Source of the DNA: Chloroflexota bacterium
GTDB taxonomy: Bacteria; Chloroflexota; Dehalococcoidia; JACPQD01
Reading direction: 5' to 3'
DNA length: 64,000 nt
Assembly: GCA_016190665.1 (NCBI GenBank)
Contig: JACPQD010000009.1
Location: 1 to 64,000, forward strand
Shown: positions 52,020 through 61,884 of the stretch, piece after piece
Layout: each line of letters opens with the position of its first letter
How positions within the stretch are numbered: the first letter of the stretch is position 1
The notes under the pieces: model-generated
What the model was told of the DNA's origin: nothing
What the model saw: only the letters and a program-made list of their open reading frames with translations
Database searches by the model: none
Position numbers and translations under genes: made by a program

Positions 52020-52090
52020 ACATCTGACGGCTTCTCGCAGTTGAGCAGCGCCGTTCCTCGGCCGTGAAGCCACTTGACTAAGGAGGAGAT

Positions 52091-52438
52091 ATGCCAGAGG
52101 ACGTTCCCAAGGCTGAAGGCCCGGAACCACGGGACAAACACGGCAGGATTCGCGAAAGCGGCCTTCACTATCTCACCGGAGAAGCGCTGGAGCTCCAGGA
52201 ATTCGAAGAGGCGCTGGAGTATTTTCGGGAACATCGCGACGAGATTATCTCCCGGTACGAGGGGAATTATGTCGCCATTCTCAACGGTGAAATCGTTGAC
52301 TCTGACCAGGAGCGCGTCCGTCTGGCGGAACGAGTCTACAAACGGTTCGGCTACCGGCATTTGTATATGCCCTATGCTGGCACTGACGGGCCACCTCAGA
52401 AGAGGATCAACAGCCCGAAGAGGATAGTGACGCGTTGA
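52091..52438 (+). CDS. Small unknown protein, DUF5678-like
   Basis: A 115-residue soluble, charged protein. ATG follows AAGGAGGAG. The central region (ALEYFREHRDEIISRYEGNY, VAILNGEIVDSD, LAERVYKRFGYRHLYMP) resembles a widespread small domain that I recall as DUF5678. Its TGA overlaps the TTG start of the aspartyl protease gene (TTGA), so the two are translated together. The function is unknown, but the constant pairing hints at a regulated proteolysis or toxin-antitoxin-like couple. Confidence 0.65.
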   Translation: MPEDVPKAEGPEPRDKHGRIRESGLHYLTGEALELQEFEEALEYFREHRDEIISRYEGNYVAILNGEIVDSDQERVRLAERVYKRFGYRHLYMPYAGTDGPPQKRINSPKRIVTR

Positions 52439-52821
52439 CGCACGAATGGACTTACTTGAACGATTTGCTTCCTCCATGCCCGGCACTTGAGGCATCTGTT
52501 GCGAGGCCCTATTCACCCGGTGTTGCTGAGACTATTACGCTGGAGGTGGACACAGGGGCAACTACTACGGGGATCCCGTTACAGTCGTGCCGGAGGCTTG
52601 GTTTGAAACCGCTCGCGCTGGAATCCGTGAAAGATTTCAACGGGAATGATGTCGACGTCGCTGTTTTTCTCGTAGATGTTGAGATCATGGGTCTGAACTT
52701 CCCGGGAACTGAAGTAATAGGAGTCAACTCGCTCAGGGGCTTCGTTGGCCGGGACTTGCTCAATAGCTTCGTTGCCACGCTGGATGGGCCGCAACGAGTG
52801 ACTCGCTGCACGATCGAGTAG
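52435..52821 (+). CDS. Retropepsin-like aspartyl protease
   Basis: A 128-residue clan AA aspartyl protease. The single catalytic motif is VDTGATTTGIP (D-T-G), so it should act as a homodimer. A hydrophobic-Gly motif, VGRDLLNSF, closes the fold. TTG at 52435 overlaps the previous stop. No signal peptide is present, so it is cytosolic. The partner gene upstream may be its substrate or regulator. The start codon assignment is fairly sure because of the overlap. Confidence 0.8.
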   Translation: MTHEWTYLNDLLPPCPALEASVARPYSPGVAETITLEVDTGATTTGIPLQSCRRLGLKPLALESVKDFNGNDVDVAVFLVDVEIMGLNFPGTEVIGVNSLRGFVGRDLLNSFVATLDGPQRVTRCTIE

Positions 52822-53000
52822 CCACACCAGACGGCCCGCTTTTCAGCTCGCCCCTTAGATTATCAGCGCACCCCCTCTTCCGCAGCCACATCCTTGAAGA
52901 CATGGTTCTCCTTCTTCTCGAAGAACCCCCCAGCTTCGTTATCAGGAAAACGGCCCCCACCAGTTTGCTCCCCCGTCTGGGTTAACGCTTCTCAAAGCCC

Positions 53001-53030
53001 TTGACGCCTCTCCACTGCCAGTGCTATGCT
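53001..53030 (+). promoter_or_regulatory. Promoter of the acyl-CoA synthetase-like gene
   Basis: TTGACG (53001-53006) and TATGCT (53025-53030), 18-base spacer, 20 bases before the GTG at 53051. Confidence 0.55.
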
Positions 53031-53050
53031 CGCCAGCGATAGGAGAAGCC

Positions 53051-54454
53051 GTGGGCACTACAAATCTGGATCGCCTCTTCAAACCCCGCGCCGTGGCGGT
53101 TATCGGGGCCACGGCCAGAGCCGGGCGTGTGGGCAGGATCATCTTCCAGACTTTGCTGCGGTCGGACCGCCCGGTCTACCCCGTCCACCCCTCGGAGGGC
53201 ACGATCCTCGGCCGGCGTGTGTACAAGCGAATCGAGGACTTGCCGCCCGATGTGGACCTGGCGGTCATCGCCACCAGCGCGGAACCCGCTGTGGAGGCGG
53301 CCGAGGCCTGCGGTCGGCGCCGGATCCCCTTCATTGTTCCAGTGGCCGGGGGCTTCAGCGAGACGGGCCCCGAAGGACAGGCGCTGGAGGACCGGCTGCG
53401 CCGGGCGGTGCGAGACTACGGCTCGCGCATCCTTGGCCCCAACACCCTGGGCGTCTTCGCGCCCCGGGAGCGCCTGGATACCATTTTCGTGGAGCACGGC
53501 GACCGCGCTCTCGGCCTGGGCGGCGGCGTGGCCTTCATAAGCCAGAGCAGCTCCGTGGGCGTGGAGGCGCTGGGCATCGAGAGCAACCTCGGCTTCGGGC
53601 TCCGCGCCTTCGTCGGCCTGGGCAACAAAGTCGACCTCGATGAGGTGGACTTCCTGGACTATTTCCGGGATGACCCACGCACCACCTGCGTCGCCCTGTA
53701 CGTGGAGTCGCTTCCCAACGGCCGCGCCTTCCTGCAGGCAGCGGGCAGGGCGGCGAGAGTGAAGCCGGTAGTGGCCCTGAAGGCGGGGCGCACCCCTTCC
53801 GGGGCGGCCGCGGCCAGCTTTCACACCGGCCGTCTGGCCGGCTCCGATAGGTTGATCGATGGCGCTTTCCGGCAATTCGGCCTGCAGCGGGTCTCCGACG
53901 AGGAGCAACTCTGCGATGCGGCGCGGGTGCTCTCCGAAGTGGCTCCGCCGCGAGGGAACCGGGCGGCCATCGTATCCCCGGCCGGCGGCTACAGCGTCAT
54001 GGCCACCGATGAGGTCGAGAGGCCAGATGCGCCGGTCGCCCTGACCATGTCCAGGCTATCCAGAAAGACCGAGGCGACTATCCGCTCCGTCGCGCCTCCC
54101 TTCTCCTCCATGCGCAACCCTGTCGATCTCACCGCCAGCGCCACCGACGACATGACCATCGCTGCGCTTTCGGCCGTGCTGGAGGACGAGGGGGTGGATA
54201 TTGTCCTATGCATGGCCCTCTTTGCGCCGCCCGGCATCAGCGATAGCCTCATCCGCCGCATCGCCGGCCTGGCCAGCGGGGCCACCAAGCCCGTGATTGT
54301 GGTGGCGCAATTCGGCCCCTTTACCGATGGCCATATCAGCCGTTTTCATGATTACGGAGTCCTTGGCTACCCCAGCGTGGCGCGCGGCGTGCGCGCCATG
54401 CGCTGGCTGGTGGAACGCGCCCAGATCCAGGCTCGGCTCTCCCCAGGGCCGTAG
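53051..54454 (+). CDS. NDP-forming acyl-CoA synthetase alpha-type protein
   Basis: A 467-residue protein of the acetyl-CoA synthetase (ADP-forming) alpha/succinyl-CoA ligase-like family. It has a CoA-binding Rossmann fold (AVAVIGATARAGRVG), the GPNTLGVFAP block, a ligase domain with ISQSSSVGVEALG and the probable phospho-His in SFHTGRLAGSD. Such enzymes convert acyl-CoA plus ADP plus Pi to acid plus ATP. The GTG at 53051 follows AGGAG. The beta (ATP-grasp) domain is not fused or adjacent, so a separate subunit is needed; alternatively it has a regulatory role. Confidence 0.85.
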   Translation: MGTTNLDRLFKPRAVAVIGATARAGRVGRIIFQTLLRSDRPVYPVHPSEGTILGRRVYKRIEDLPPDVDLAVIATSAEPAVEAAEACGRRRIPFIVPVAGGFSETGPEGQALEDRLRRAVRDYGSRILGPNTLGVFAPRERLDTIFVEHGDRALGLGGGVAFISQSSSVGVEALGIESNLGFGLRAFVGLGNKVDLDEVDFLDYFRDDPRTTCVALYVESLPNGRAFLQAAGRAARVKPVVALKAGRTPSGAAAASFHTGRLAGSDRLIDGAFRQFGLQRVSDEEQLCDAARVLSEVAPPRGNRAAIVSPAGGYSVMATDEVERPDAPVALTMSRLSRKTEATIRSVAPPFSSMRNPVDLTASATDDMTIAALSAVLEDEGVDIVLCMALFAPPGISDSLIRRIAGLASGATKPVIVVAQFGPFTDGHISRFHDYGVLGYPSVARGVRAMRWLVERAQIQARLSPGP

Positions 54455-54483
54455 TGGCGAACGTCCCCCACCATTTCTCCAAA

Positions 54484-54512
54484 TTGCCCGAAGGTGCCTT
54501 TTGTGCTATATT
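54484..54512 (+). promoter_or_regulatory. Promoter of prs
   Basis: TTGCCC (54484-54489) and TATATT (54507-54512), 17-base spacer, ~50 bases before the start codon. Confidence 0.5.
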
Positions 54513-54563
54513 AGAGGCGTTGCGTACCCCCATTTTAGCTTCATCTTGGAGGTTCTGAAGTTG

Positions 54564-55505
54564 ATGATGGATGAGCTGAAGGTATTTACGGGAAACGCCT
54601 ATCCCGCCTTGGCTCAAGCAGTCTGTGATTATCTGACAATCCCTCTAGGGAAAGCGGAGGTCTTCGAGTTCAGCAACGAGAACATCTTCGTTCGTATCCT
54701 GGAGAACATCCGAGAGCGAGACGTATTCATCATTCAGCCCATCTCATCGCCGGTCAACAAGAATCTAATGGAATTGCTCATCATGATAGATGCCGCGAAA
54801 AGGGCCTCGGCGGCGCGCATTACGGCGGTGATGCCCTATTACGCCTACGCCCGAACCGACAAGAAGGACCAGCCCCGCGTCCCTATCACAGCACGCCTGG
54901 TGGCCGATCTGGTGACCGTGGCGGGCGCCCACCGGGTGTTAACAGTGGACCTTCACGCGGGGCAGATCCAGGGCTTCTTCAACATCCCCGTGGACGAACT
55001 GACGGCTCTCTACCTCCTGAGCCGTTATTTCAAGGAGAAGAACCTGGACGACGTGGTGGTGGTGGCCACCGATGTCGGCATCAGCAAGAAGGCCCGTGAC
55101 CTGGCCGCACGGCTGGACGCCCCTCTGGCGATAATCGAGAAACGCCGGCTGGGCAACACCGGCAAGAGCATGACGATGAACGTCATCGGCGACGTCAAGG
55201 GCAAGCGGGCCCTCACTTTCGATGATGAAGTCGATACGGCGGGTTCCCTCGTGGACGCGGTGAGAGCTTTGAAGGATTTCGGGGCGAAGGAAGTATACTC
55301 CTGCGCCACGCATCCCATCCTGTCCGGTCCGGCCATCGAGCGGATCGGGGGCAGCGAGCTGAAGGAACTGGTCCTTGTCGATACTGTTCCAGTGCCCGAA
55401 AACAAGCGCATTGGCAAGATCTCGGTCCTTCCCATAGCGCCCCTTCTGGGTGAAGCCATTCGGCGTATCCATTGCGGCGAATCCGTGGGGTCGATGTTTG
55501 AATGA
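54564..55505 (+). CDS. prs: Ribose-phosphate pyrophosphokinase
   Basis: A 313-residue PRPP synthetase (ribose 5-phosphate + ATP to PRPP + AMP), feeding nucleotide, His and Trp synthesis. Family motifs: FVRILENIRERDVFIIQ, MPYYAYARTDKKDQPR, VDLHAGQIQGFF, catalytic flexible-loop ISKKARDLA with EKRR, and the PRPP loop DDEVDTAGSLVDA. ATG at 54564 is chosen; TTG at 54561 and ATG 54567 are adjacent options behind GGAGG. Upstream in-frame codons would run into the previous gene. Length is typical. Confidence 0.95.
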   Translation: MMDELKVFTGNAYPALAQAVCDYLTIPLGKAEVFEFSNENIFVRILENIRERDVFIIQPISSPVNKNLMELLIMIDAAKRASAARITAVMPYYAYARTDKKDQPRVPITARLVADLVTVAGAHRVLTVDLHAGQIQGFFNIPVDELTALYLLSRYFKEKNLDDVVVVATDVGISKKARDLAARLDAPLAIIEKRRLGNTGKSMTMNVIGDVKGKRALTFDDEVDTAGSLVDAVRALKDFGAKEVYSCATHPILSGPAIERIGGSELKELVLVDTVPVPENKRIGKISVLPIAPLLGEAIRRIHCGESVGSMFE

Positions 55506-55507
55506 AA

Positions 55508-55603
55508 TATGATTTTTGATTGTTGATTGCAGATTGCTGATTGACACATGATAAGTGAAAAATCAGAAATCAAAAATGCTGATAGCTGATTGCTGAAGGC
55601 TAA
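55508..55603. repeat. TGATTGC/GCTGATAGC-type repeats ahead of secA
   Basis: Near-tandem TGATTG, TGATTGC, AGATTGC, GCTGATAGC and GCTGATTGC units fill the whole spacer between prs and secA. Related copies lie at 34621-34652 and 37036-37083. The secA ATG is four bases beyond the repeat. Confidence 0.65.
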
Positions 55604-55606
55604 ACT

Positions 55607-58204
<2,598 letters not shown>

Positions 58205-58209
58205 AGAAG

Positions 58210-58434
58210 ATGAAGAGCTATCGCTTCGCCATAATCGTCCAAAAGGATGAAGACGGCTACTCTGCTTATTGCCCTGAGCTTCAAGGATGCTACACACAGG
58301 GAGATACCTTTGAAGAAGTAATGGCCAACATCAAGGATGCCATAAGGCTTCATGTGGAGGACCGCCTGGCAAGTAACGAACCTATCGCTACTTCCGAGAT
58401 GGTTAGCCTGTCCAGCCTCGAGGTAGTGGTTTGA
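58210..58434 (+). CDS. hicB: HicB-type antitoxin
   Basis: A 74-residue protein with the partially degraded RNase H-like fold of HicB: FAIIVQKDEDGYSAYCPELQ, GCYTQGDTFEEVMANIKDAI. The usual C-terminal DNA-binding extension is missing, as in short HicB forms. ATG at 58210 lies five bases after secA's stop. Its TGA overlaps the TTG of hicA. It neutralises HicA and may bind its own promoter poorly. Confidence 0.85.
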   Translation: MKSYRFAIIVQKDEDGYSAYCPELQGCYTQGDTFEEVMANIKDAIRLHVEDRLASNEPIATSEMVSLSSLEVVV

Positions 58435-58658
58435 TCTCAAGGCTCCCCAGGGTTACTGCTGATGAAGCGGCAGGCGCCCTAGAAAGGGCGGGCTTTGGCC
58501 TCTCAAGGCAAAGCGGGAGCCACAAAATTTATGAGAACGCGCAAAGGAAAAGGGTGACCATTCCCTATCATAGAGGCAAAGTTCTTCATCCCAAGGTCTT
58601 GAGGAGCATCCTGGACGATGCCGACCTCAGCTTGCCGGAGTTTCAAGCACTCTTGTAA
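58431..58658 (+). CDS. hicA: HicA mRNA interferase toxin
   Basis: A 75-residue HicA toxin with a dsRNA-binding-like fold. The catalytic His31 is in SGSHKIYEN, and IPYHRGKVLHPKVLRSIL is typical. TTG at 58431 overlaps the hicB stop (TTGA). The order hicB-hicA is one of the two known orders. It sits directly after secA and before a SEC-C-like remnant. Confidence 0.87.
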   Translation: MISRLPRVTADEAAGALERAGFGLSRQSGSHKIYENAQRKRVTIPYHRGKVLHPKVLRSILDDADLSLPEFQALL

Positions 58659-58706
58659 CCTGGCGGCTGCGGCAAGAAATCCAAGAAATGCTGCAATAGG
58701 CAGGGG
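58659..58706 (+). pseudogene. Remnant of a SEC-C (SecA-tail-like) coding end
   Basis: After the hicA stop the DNA reads PGGCGKKSKKCCNRQ in one frame. This is near-identical, at about 24 of 28 bases, to the secA 3' end ([13 protein letters not shown]). It seems a decayed second copy of a SEC-C tail flanking the hicBA cassette. Confidence 0.6.
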
Positions 58707-58748
58707 GCCCGCTTTGTCGGTCTCCACCCCCGGCATGTCCCAAAACTT

Positions 58749-58783
58749 GTCAGACCGGTCGGACCTGTCGGACCGGTCGGACT
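58749..58783. repeat. 9-bp TCGGAC-type minisatellite, site 7
   Basis: Four units (TCAGAC, TCGGAC, TCGGAC, TCGGAC at 9-base spacing) directly before the ABC ATPase start. Confidence 0.8.
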
Positions 58784-58794
58784 TCGATTTCCCC

Positions 58795-59694
58795 ATGATC
58801 ACAATCCGTAACGCCGTCAAGAAATTCGGGCCCGTGACCGCCGTGGCCGGCGTGGACCTGGACGTGGCCAGAGGCGAGTGCTTCGGCCTGCTGGGACCGA
58901 ATGGCGCGGGCAAGACTTCCCTCGTGCGCACCATCATCGCCGCCTCGCCTCTCAACGAGGGTCAAATCCGGGTCGATGGCAAGGACGTCACCAGGCAGGC
59001 AAGGGAAATCAAGGCCAACCTGGGCGTAGTGCCCCAGGAAGACAACCTGGACCCCGACCTCACCGTCCTGGAGAACCTGCTGGTGTACGCCCGCTATTTC
59101 GATATCCCGGGAGGGGAGGCCCGCCAGCGAGCGCTATCCAACCTCCAGCTCTTCGAGCTGCACGAAAGGCAGAAGGCCAGAATTGACGAGCTCTCGGGGG
59201 GTATGAAACGGCGCCTCATGATCGCCCGGGCGCTGATTAACCGGCCCTGCCTGCTCATCCTCGATGAACCCACCGTGGGTTTGGACCCCCAGACCAGGCA
59301 CCTGGTCTGGCAAAAGCTGCGCTCGCTAAAGGAGCAAGGCGTCACCATGCTCCTGTGCACGCAAAATATGGACGAGGCCTGGCATCTCTGCGACCGCATC
59401 GCCATACTGAATGAAGGCAAGGTGGTAGCCCTCGGCGCGCCAGGGGAGCTGGTCGAGAGACACGGGGGCGACCTGATCCTGGAGGCTCGCCCAGATCCCG
59501 AGCACAGGAGCCAGGTGATGGAGAAGCTGCGGGGATTCGACTTCCAGGAGATTGAGGACACGTTGTACATCTTTCACGGGGATGGCCAGGTGCTGGACGA
59601 GGAATTGAAGCTGGAGTTGGGGATCGTCGCCCAGCATATCCCCACTCTGGAGGACGTCTTCTTGCGGTTGACGGGAAGGACCTTACGCGAATGA
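58795..59694 (+). CDS. ABC exporter ATP-binding protein (NodI/DrrA-like)
   Basis: A 299-residue ATPase. Walker A GPNGAGKT (34-41), Q-loop VVPQED, signature LSGGMKRR, Walker B LLILDEPTVGLDP, and H-loop region TQNMDEAWHLCDRIA. The C-terminal ~80 residues match the NodI/daunorubicin-type extension. It pairs with the ABC-2 permease, overlapping by ATGA. ATG at 58795 is chosen; ATG at 58735 would add 20 residues translated from the 9-bp repeat (SDRSDLSDRSD). No ribosome site is clear. The substrate is unknown (drug, polysaccharide or lipid). Confidence 0.9.
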   Translation: MITIRNAVKKFGPVTAVAGVDLDVARGECFGLLGPNGAGKTSLVRTIIAASPLNEGQIRVDGKDVTRQAREIKANLGVVPQEDNLDPDLTVLENLLVYARYFDIPGGEARQRALSNLQLFELHERQKARIDELSGGMKRRLMIARALINRPCLLILDEPTVGLDPQTRHLVWQKLRSLKEQGVTMLLCTQNMDEAWHLCDRIAILNEGKVVALGAPGELVERHGGDLILEARPDPEHRSQVMEKLRGFDFQEIEDTLYIFHGDGQVLDEELKLELGIVAQHIPTLEDVFLRLTGRTLRE

Positions 59695-60455
59695 ACATGC
59701 CTTCCTACCGCGCAATCCGCGTATGGCAGCGGAACCGCGACGTCTTTTTCAAACTGTGGCGCTCGGAGGTACCCGGTTTCTTCGCCGAGCCGCTGCTCAT
59801 CCTGCTGGCCATGGGCGCCGGCTTGGGCGCCTATGTGGTGCTGACCGGCGGCCAGCGCTACATCGAGTTCATCGCGCCCGGCCTCGTGGCGGCCTACGCC
59901 ATGTTCAGCGCCAGCTTCGAGTGCACCTACGGCAGCTTCATTCGCATGAAGTTCCAGCGGACCTACGACGCCATCATCGCCACACCGCTGAACATCGAGG
60001 ACGTGGTGGCCGGGGAGATCCTCTGGGGAGCGACACGCTCCCTGATTACGTCCTGCGTTATCTTGACGGTCATCTTCGCCTTCGGCCTGGTGAAGTCGCC
60101 CTGGGCGCTGCTGGCGATCCCGCTATCCGTGCTCTCCGGCCTCATGTTCGCCTCTATTGCCACCGTCTATACCTCGATCGCGCCCGCCATCTACTCTTTC
60201 AACTATTACTTCACTCTCTTCATTACGCCGATGTTCTTCTTCAGCGGCATCTTTTTCCCGCTGGACGCCCTGCCGGCGATAGTGCAGCAGCTTGGCTGGA
60301 TCGCGCCGCTGACCCCCGTGGCCAACCTGGCCCGCGCTCTTGTCACCGGCCACCCCGAGTCGGGCGCCTGGTGGAGCCTGGCCGTCATCGTGGGAATTAT
60401 AGCCGTCTTCTTTCCCCTGGCCCTGGTCAATATGAGGAGAAGGCTGCTAAGATAG
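59691..60455 (+). CDS. ABC-2-type exporter permease
   Basis: A 254-residue membrane protein with six predicted helices, of the ABC-2/NodJ type. Characteristic parts: FIAPGLVAAYAMFSASFE, YDAIIATPLNIEDVVAGEIL and FFFSGIFFPLDALP. ATG at 59691 overlaps the ATPase stop (ATGA). With the ATPase it forms an exporter; neighbours do not identify its substrate. Confidence 0.9.
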   Translation: MNMPSYRAIRVWQRNRDVFFKLWRSEVPGFFAEPLLILLAMGAGLGAYVVLTGGQRYIEFIAPGLVAAYAMFSASFECTYGSFIRMKFQRTYDAIIATPLNIEDVVAGEILWGATRSLITSCVILTVIFAFGLVKSPWALLAIPLSVLSGLMFASIATVYTSIAPAIYSFNYYFTLFITPMFFFSGIFFPLDALPAIVQQLGWIAPLTPVANLARALVTGHPESGAWWSLAVIVGIIAVFFPLALVNMRRRLLR

Positions 60456-60514
60456 AAGCGGGGAGCGGGAAGCGAGAAATCCCCCGGACCCGTAGTTGGC
60501 GGCTCAGCCTGAAA

Positions 60515-60543
60515 TTGACATCCATCGCTAACGGCGCTATAAT
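60515..60543 (+). promoter_or_regulatory. Consensus sigma-70 promoter of the ribbon-helix-helix/VapC locus
   Basis: TTGACA (60515-60520) and TATAAT (60538-60543) with a 17-base spacer, a perfect match, 32 bases before the start at 60575. Confidence 0.88.
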
Positions 60544-60574
60544 GGCTTCGAAATAGAGCAAATATGGAGTCAGT

Positions 60575-60811
60575 ATGGCACCCACTAACGTATCGGTGAA
60601 GAATGTCCCCGATGAAATAATGGAGAGGCTTCGCCGGAGGGCGAAGCGCCATCATCGCTCGCTCCAGGGCGAGCTGATGGCAATCCTGGAGGAAGCCACC
60701 GGCCCCGCCAGGCTCTCGGTGGACCAAGCGGAGGCACGCCTGAGAGCCCTGGGGCTCGAGACCGGAGACGACGCCACCTCCTGGATCAGAGAGCTTCGGG
60801 ATGCCCGCTAA
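60575..60811 (+). CDS. FitA-like ribbon-helix-helix antitoxin
   Basis: A 78-residue protein. Residues 4-40 (NVSVKNVPDEIMERLRRRAKRHHRSLQGELMAILEE) are a ribbon-helix-helix DNA-binding domain of the FitA/Arc type; the C-terminal part binds the toxin. It follows GGAG by five bases and overlaps vapC by 11 bases. It should repress its own strong promoter with the toxin as co-repressor. Confidence 0.85.
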   Translation: MAPTNVSVKNVPDEIMERLRRRAKRHHRSLQGELMAILEEATGPARLSVDQAEARLRALGLETGDDATSWIRELRDAR

Positions 60812-61169
60812 GGTGGTCGACGCCTCCGTTGTGGCGGCATGGTGTTTCCGAGAGCCTCGTGCTGGGGAAGCCATGACACTCCTCAGGGATTCTGAGTTGC
60901 ACGCACCGCTTCTCCTGGCCTATGAGCTGACCAGCATCGCCCGGAGGAAATCAATTGCCTATCCGGACAAGGCAGTATTCCTGGACGAGGCGCTCCGGAC
61001 AGCCTTGGCAATTCCTGTCCGCTGGAGCGAAGTGGACCATCTTGCCGTGCTGCGCCTCGCCCTGGACGCCGACCTCACCACATACGACGCATGTTACCTC
61101 TACCTCGCACGAAGGCTGGGCGCCCCTCTGGCCACATTTGACCAACGGCTTGCCCGCGCAGCCCTGTAA
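60801..61169 (+). CDS. vapC: PIN-domain toxin VapC
   Basis: A 122-residue PIN ribonuclease. Acidic residues Asp7 (VVDASV), Glu42 (AYELTS) and the Asp pair in DADLTTYDACYL plus ATFDQRL make the metal site. Its ATG lies inside the antitoxin gene, the usual order. It cleaves tRNA or rRNA in related systems. Confidence 0.88.
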   Translation: MPAKVVDASVVAAWCFREPRAGEAMTLLRDSELHAPLLLAYELTSIARRKSIAYPDKAVFLDEALRTALAIPVRWSEVDHLAVLRLALDADLTTYDACYLYLARRLGAPLATFDQRLARAAL

Positions 61170-61527
61170 TCTCACCGGGGGTCGCCCGGGGAGAGCAGGC
61201 GGAGGTGGTCAACGCTTTCAACAGCCTCAAGAAGGATATCTTGGGAATATGATCGTGGTCGATCGGCGCGGGGGGCTCCTGGGCACGAGCCCCCCGCTGC
61301 CCCCACCCGCAAGACCTCCGAGGTCTCTGAGACCTCGGAGGTCTTTACATCATCCCCTCAGCAAAGCCGGTCGGATAGGGATACTCCCGTTCTTGCGCTG
61401 GTGAACCCCCCGCGAAGGCTGGTAAAATAGGGATAAGAAGCAGAGACGAGAAGTCCCAAGGGCAGGAGAAACGCCCGGGCCCAGGGTATTGTTGCGCCGG
61501 TCCGGAATCACACGACGGAGGCAAGCT
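61170..61527. other. Spacer with palindromes and no clear gene
   Basis: An in-frame fragment EVVNAFNSLKKDILGI ends at ~61252 and may be a decayed 3' end of a gene. Two hairpins follow: GGGGGGCTC/GAGCCCCCC (61270-61295), and the one at 61311-61345. Nothing else is supported. Confidence 0.5.
61311..61345. repeat. 17-bp perfect palindrome
   Basis: AAGACCTCCGAGGTCTC and its exact inverse flank a single T. The centre and core resemble the inverted repeat at 20321-20353. It may be a REP-like element or a strong terminator. Confidence 0.7.
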
Positions 61528-61722
61528 ATGGCCACGCTGAGGAAAGAAAGATTCATAACGGATGACAAAGGCAGGAAGAAGGCTGTGATCCTTGACATTA
61601 AGCTTTACCAAGAAATGTTGGAGGACCTGGAAGACCTCAGGCTCCTGGCCGAAGGGAGAGACGAAGCCACCAGCTCTCTTCAAGAAGTGGAGGAAAGGCT
61701 GAGGGCCCGTGGCCTCTTATGA
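61528..61722 (+). CDS. Phd-like orphan antitoxin
   Basis: A 64-residue protein (ATLRKERFITDDKGRKKAVI, LDIKLYQEMLEDLEDLRLL) like small Phd/RelB-type antitoxins. ATG at 61528 follows GGAGG by six bases. The C-terminal part (SLQEVEERLRARGLL) would contact a RelE toxin. The expected toxin gene starts in its last 14 bases but is truncated at ~61763. It may still act as a free regulator. Confidence 0.7.
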   Translation: MATLRKERFITDDKGRKKAVILDIKLYQEMLEDLEDLRLLAEGRDEATSSLQEVEERLRARGLL

Positions 61723-61763
61723 GGTCAGGATGACCCGGCTGGCGAGGCGAGGATTTCAAACAT
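61709..61763 (+). pseudogene. Truncated RelE-like toxin start
   Basis: GTG at 61709 opens ASYEVRMTRLARRGFQ, like the start of RelE toxins (ASYEVR...), overlapping the antitoxin end by 14 bases as normal toxins do. After about 17 codons the frame runs into the repeat at 61760. A toxin 5' end cut off by a repeat is the simplest reading. Confidence 0.45.
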
Positions 61764-61826
61764 GGATTGACAGGATGTACAGGATTTCCCATTGTTATCC
61801 TGTAGATCCTACCCATCGATGTAAAA
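61760..61826. repeat. ACAGGAT-type dispersed repeat
   Basis: GGATTGACAGGATGTACAGG followed by an inverse copy. TACAGGAT (61778-61785) pairs with ATCCTGTA (61797-61804). This resembles dispersed GATTGACAGGAT-type repeats seen in many uncultured genomes. Confidence 0.55.
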
Positions 61827-61884
61827 CAGAGAGTCTTCACGCTTGCTTGACAAGATGTCGGCATCTTGGGTCCAATGTGAACCT

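Noticed and set aside
58735..58794. 20-residue N-terminal extension of the ABC ATPase
   Set aside because: It would translate the 9-bp repeat into Ser-Asp residues, has no ribosome site, and ABC ATPases of this type begin at the chosen ATG.
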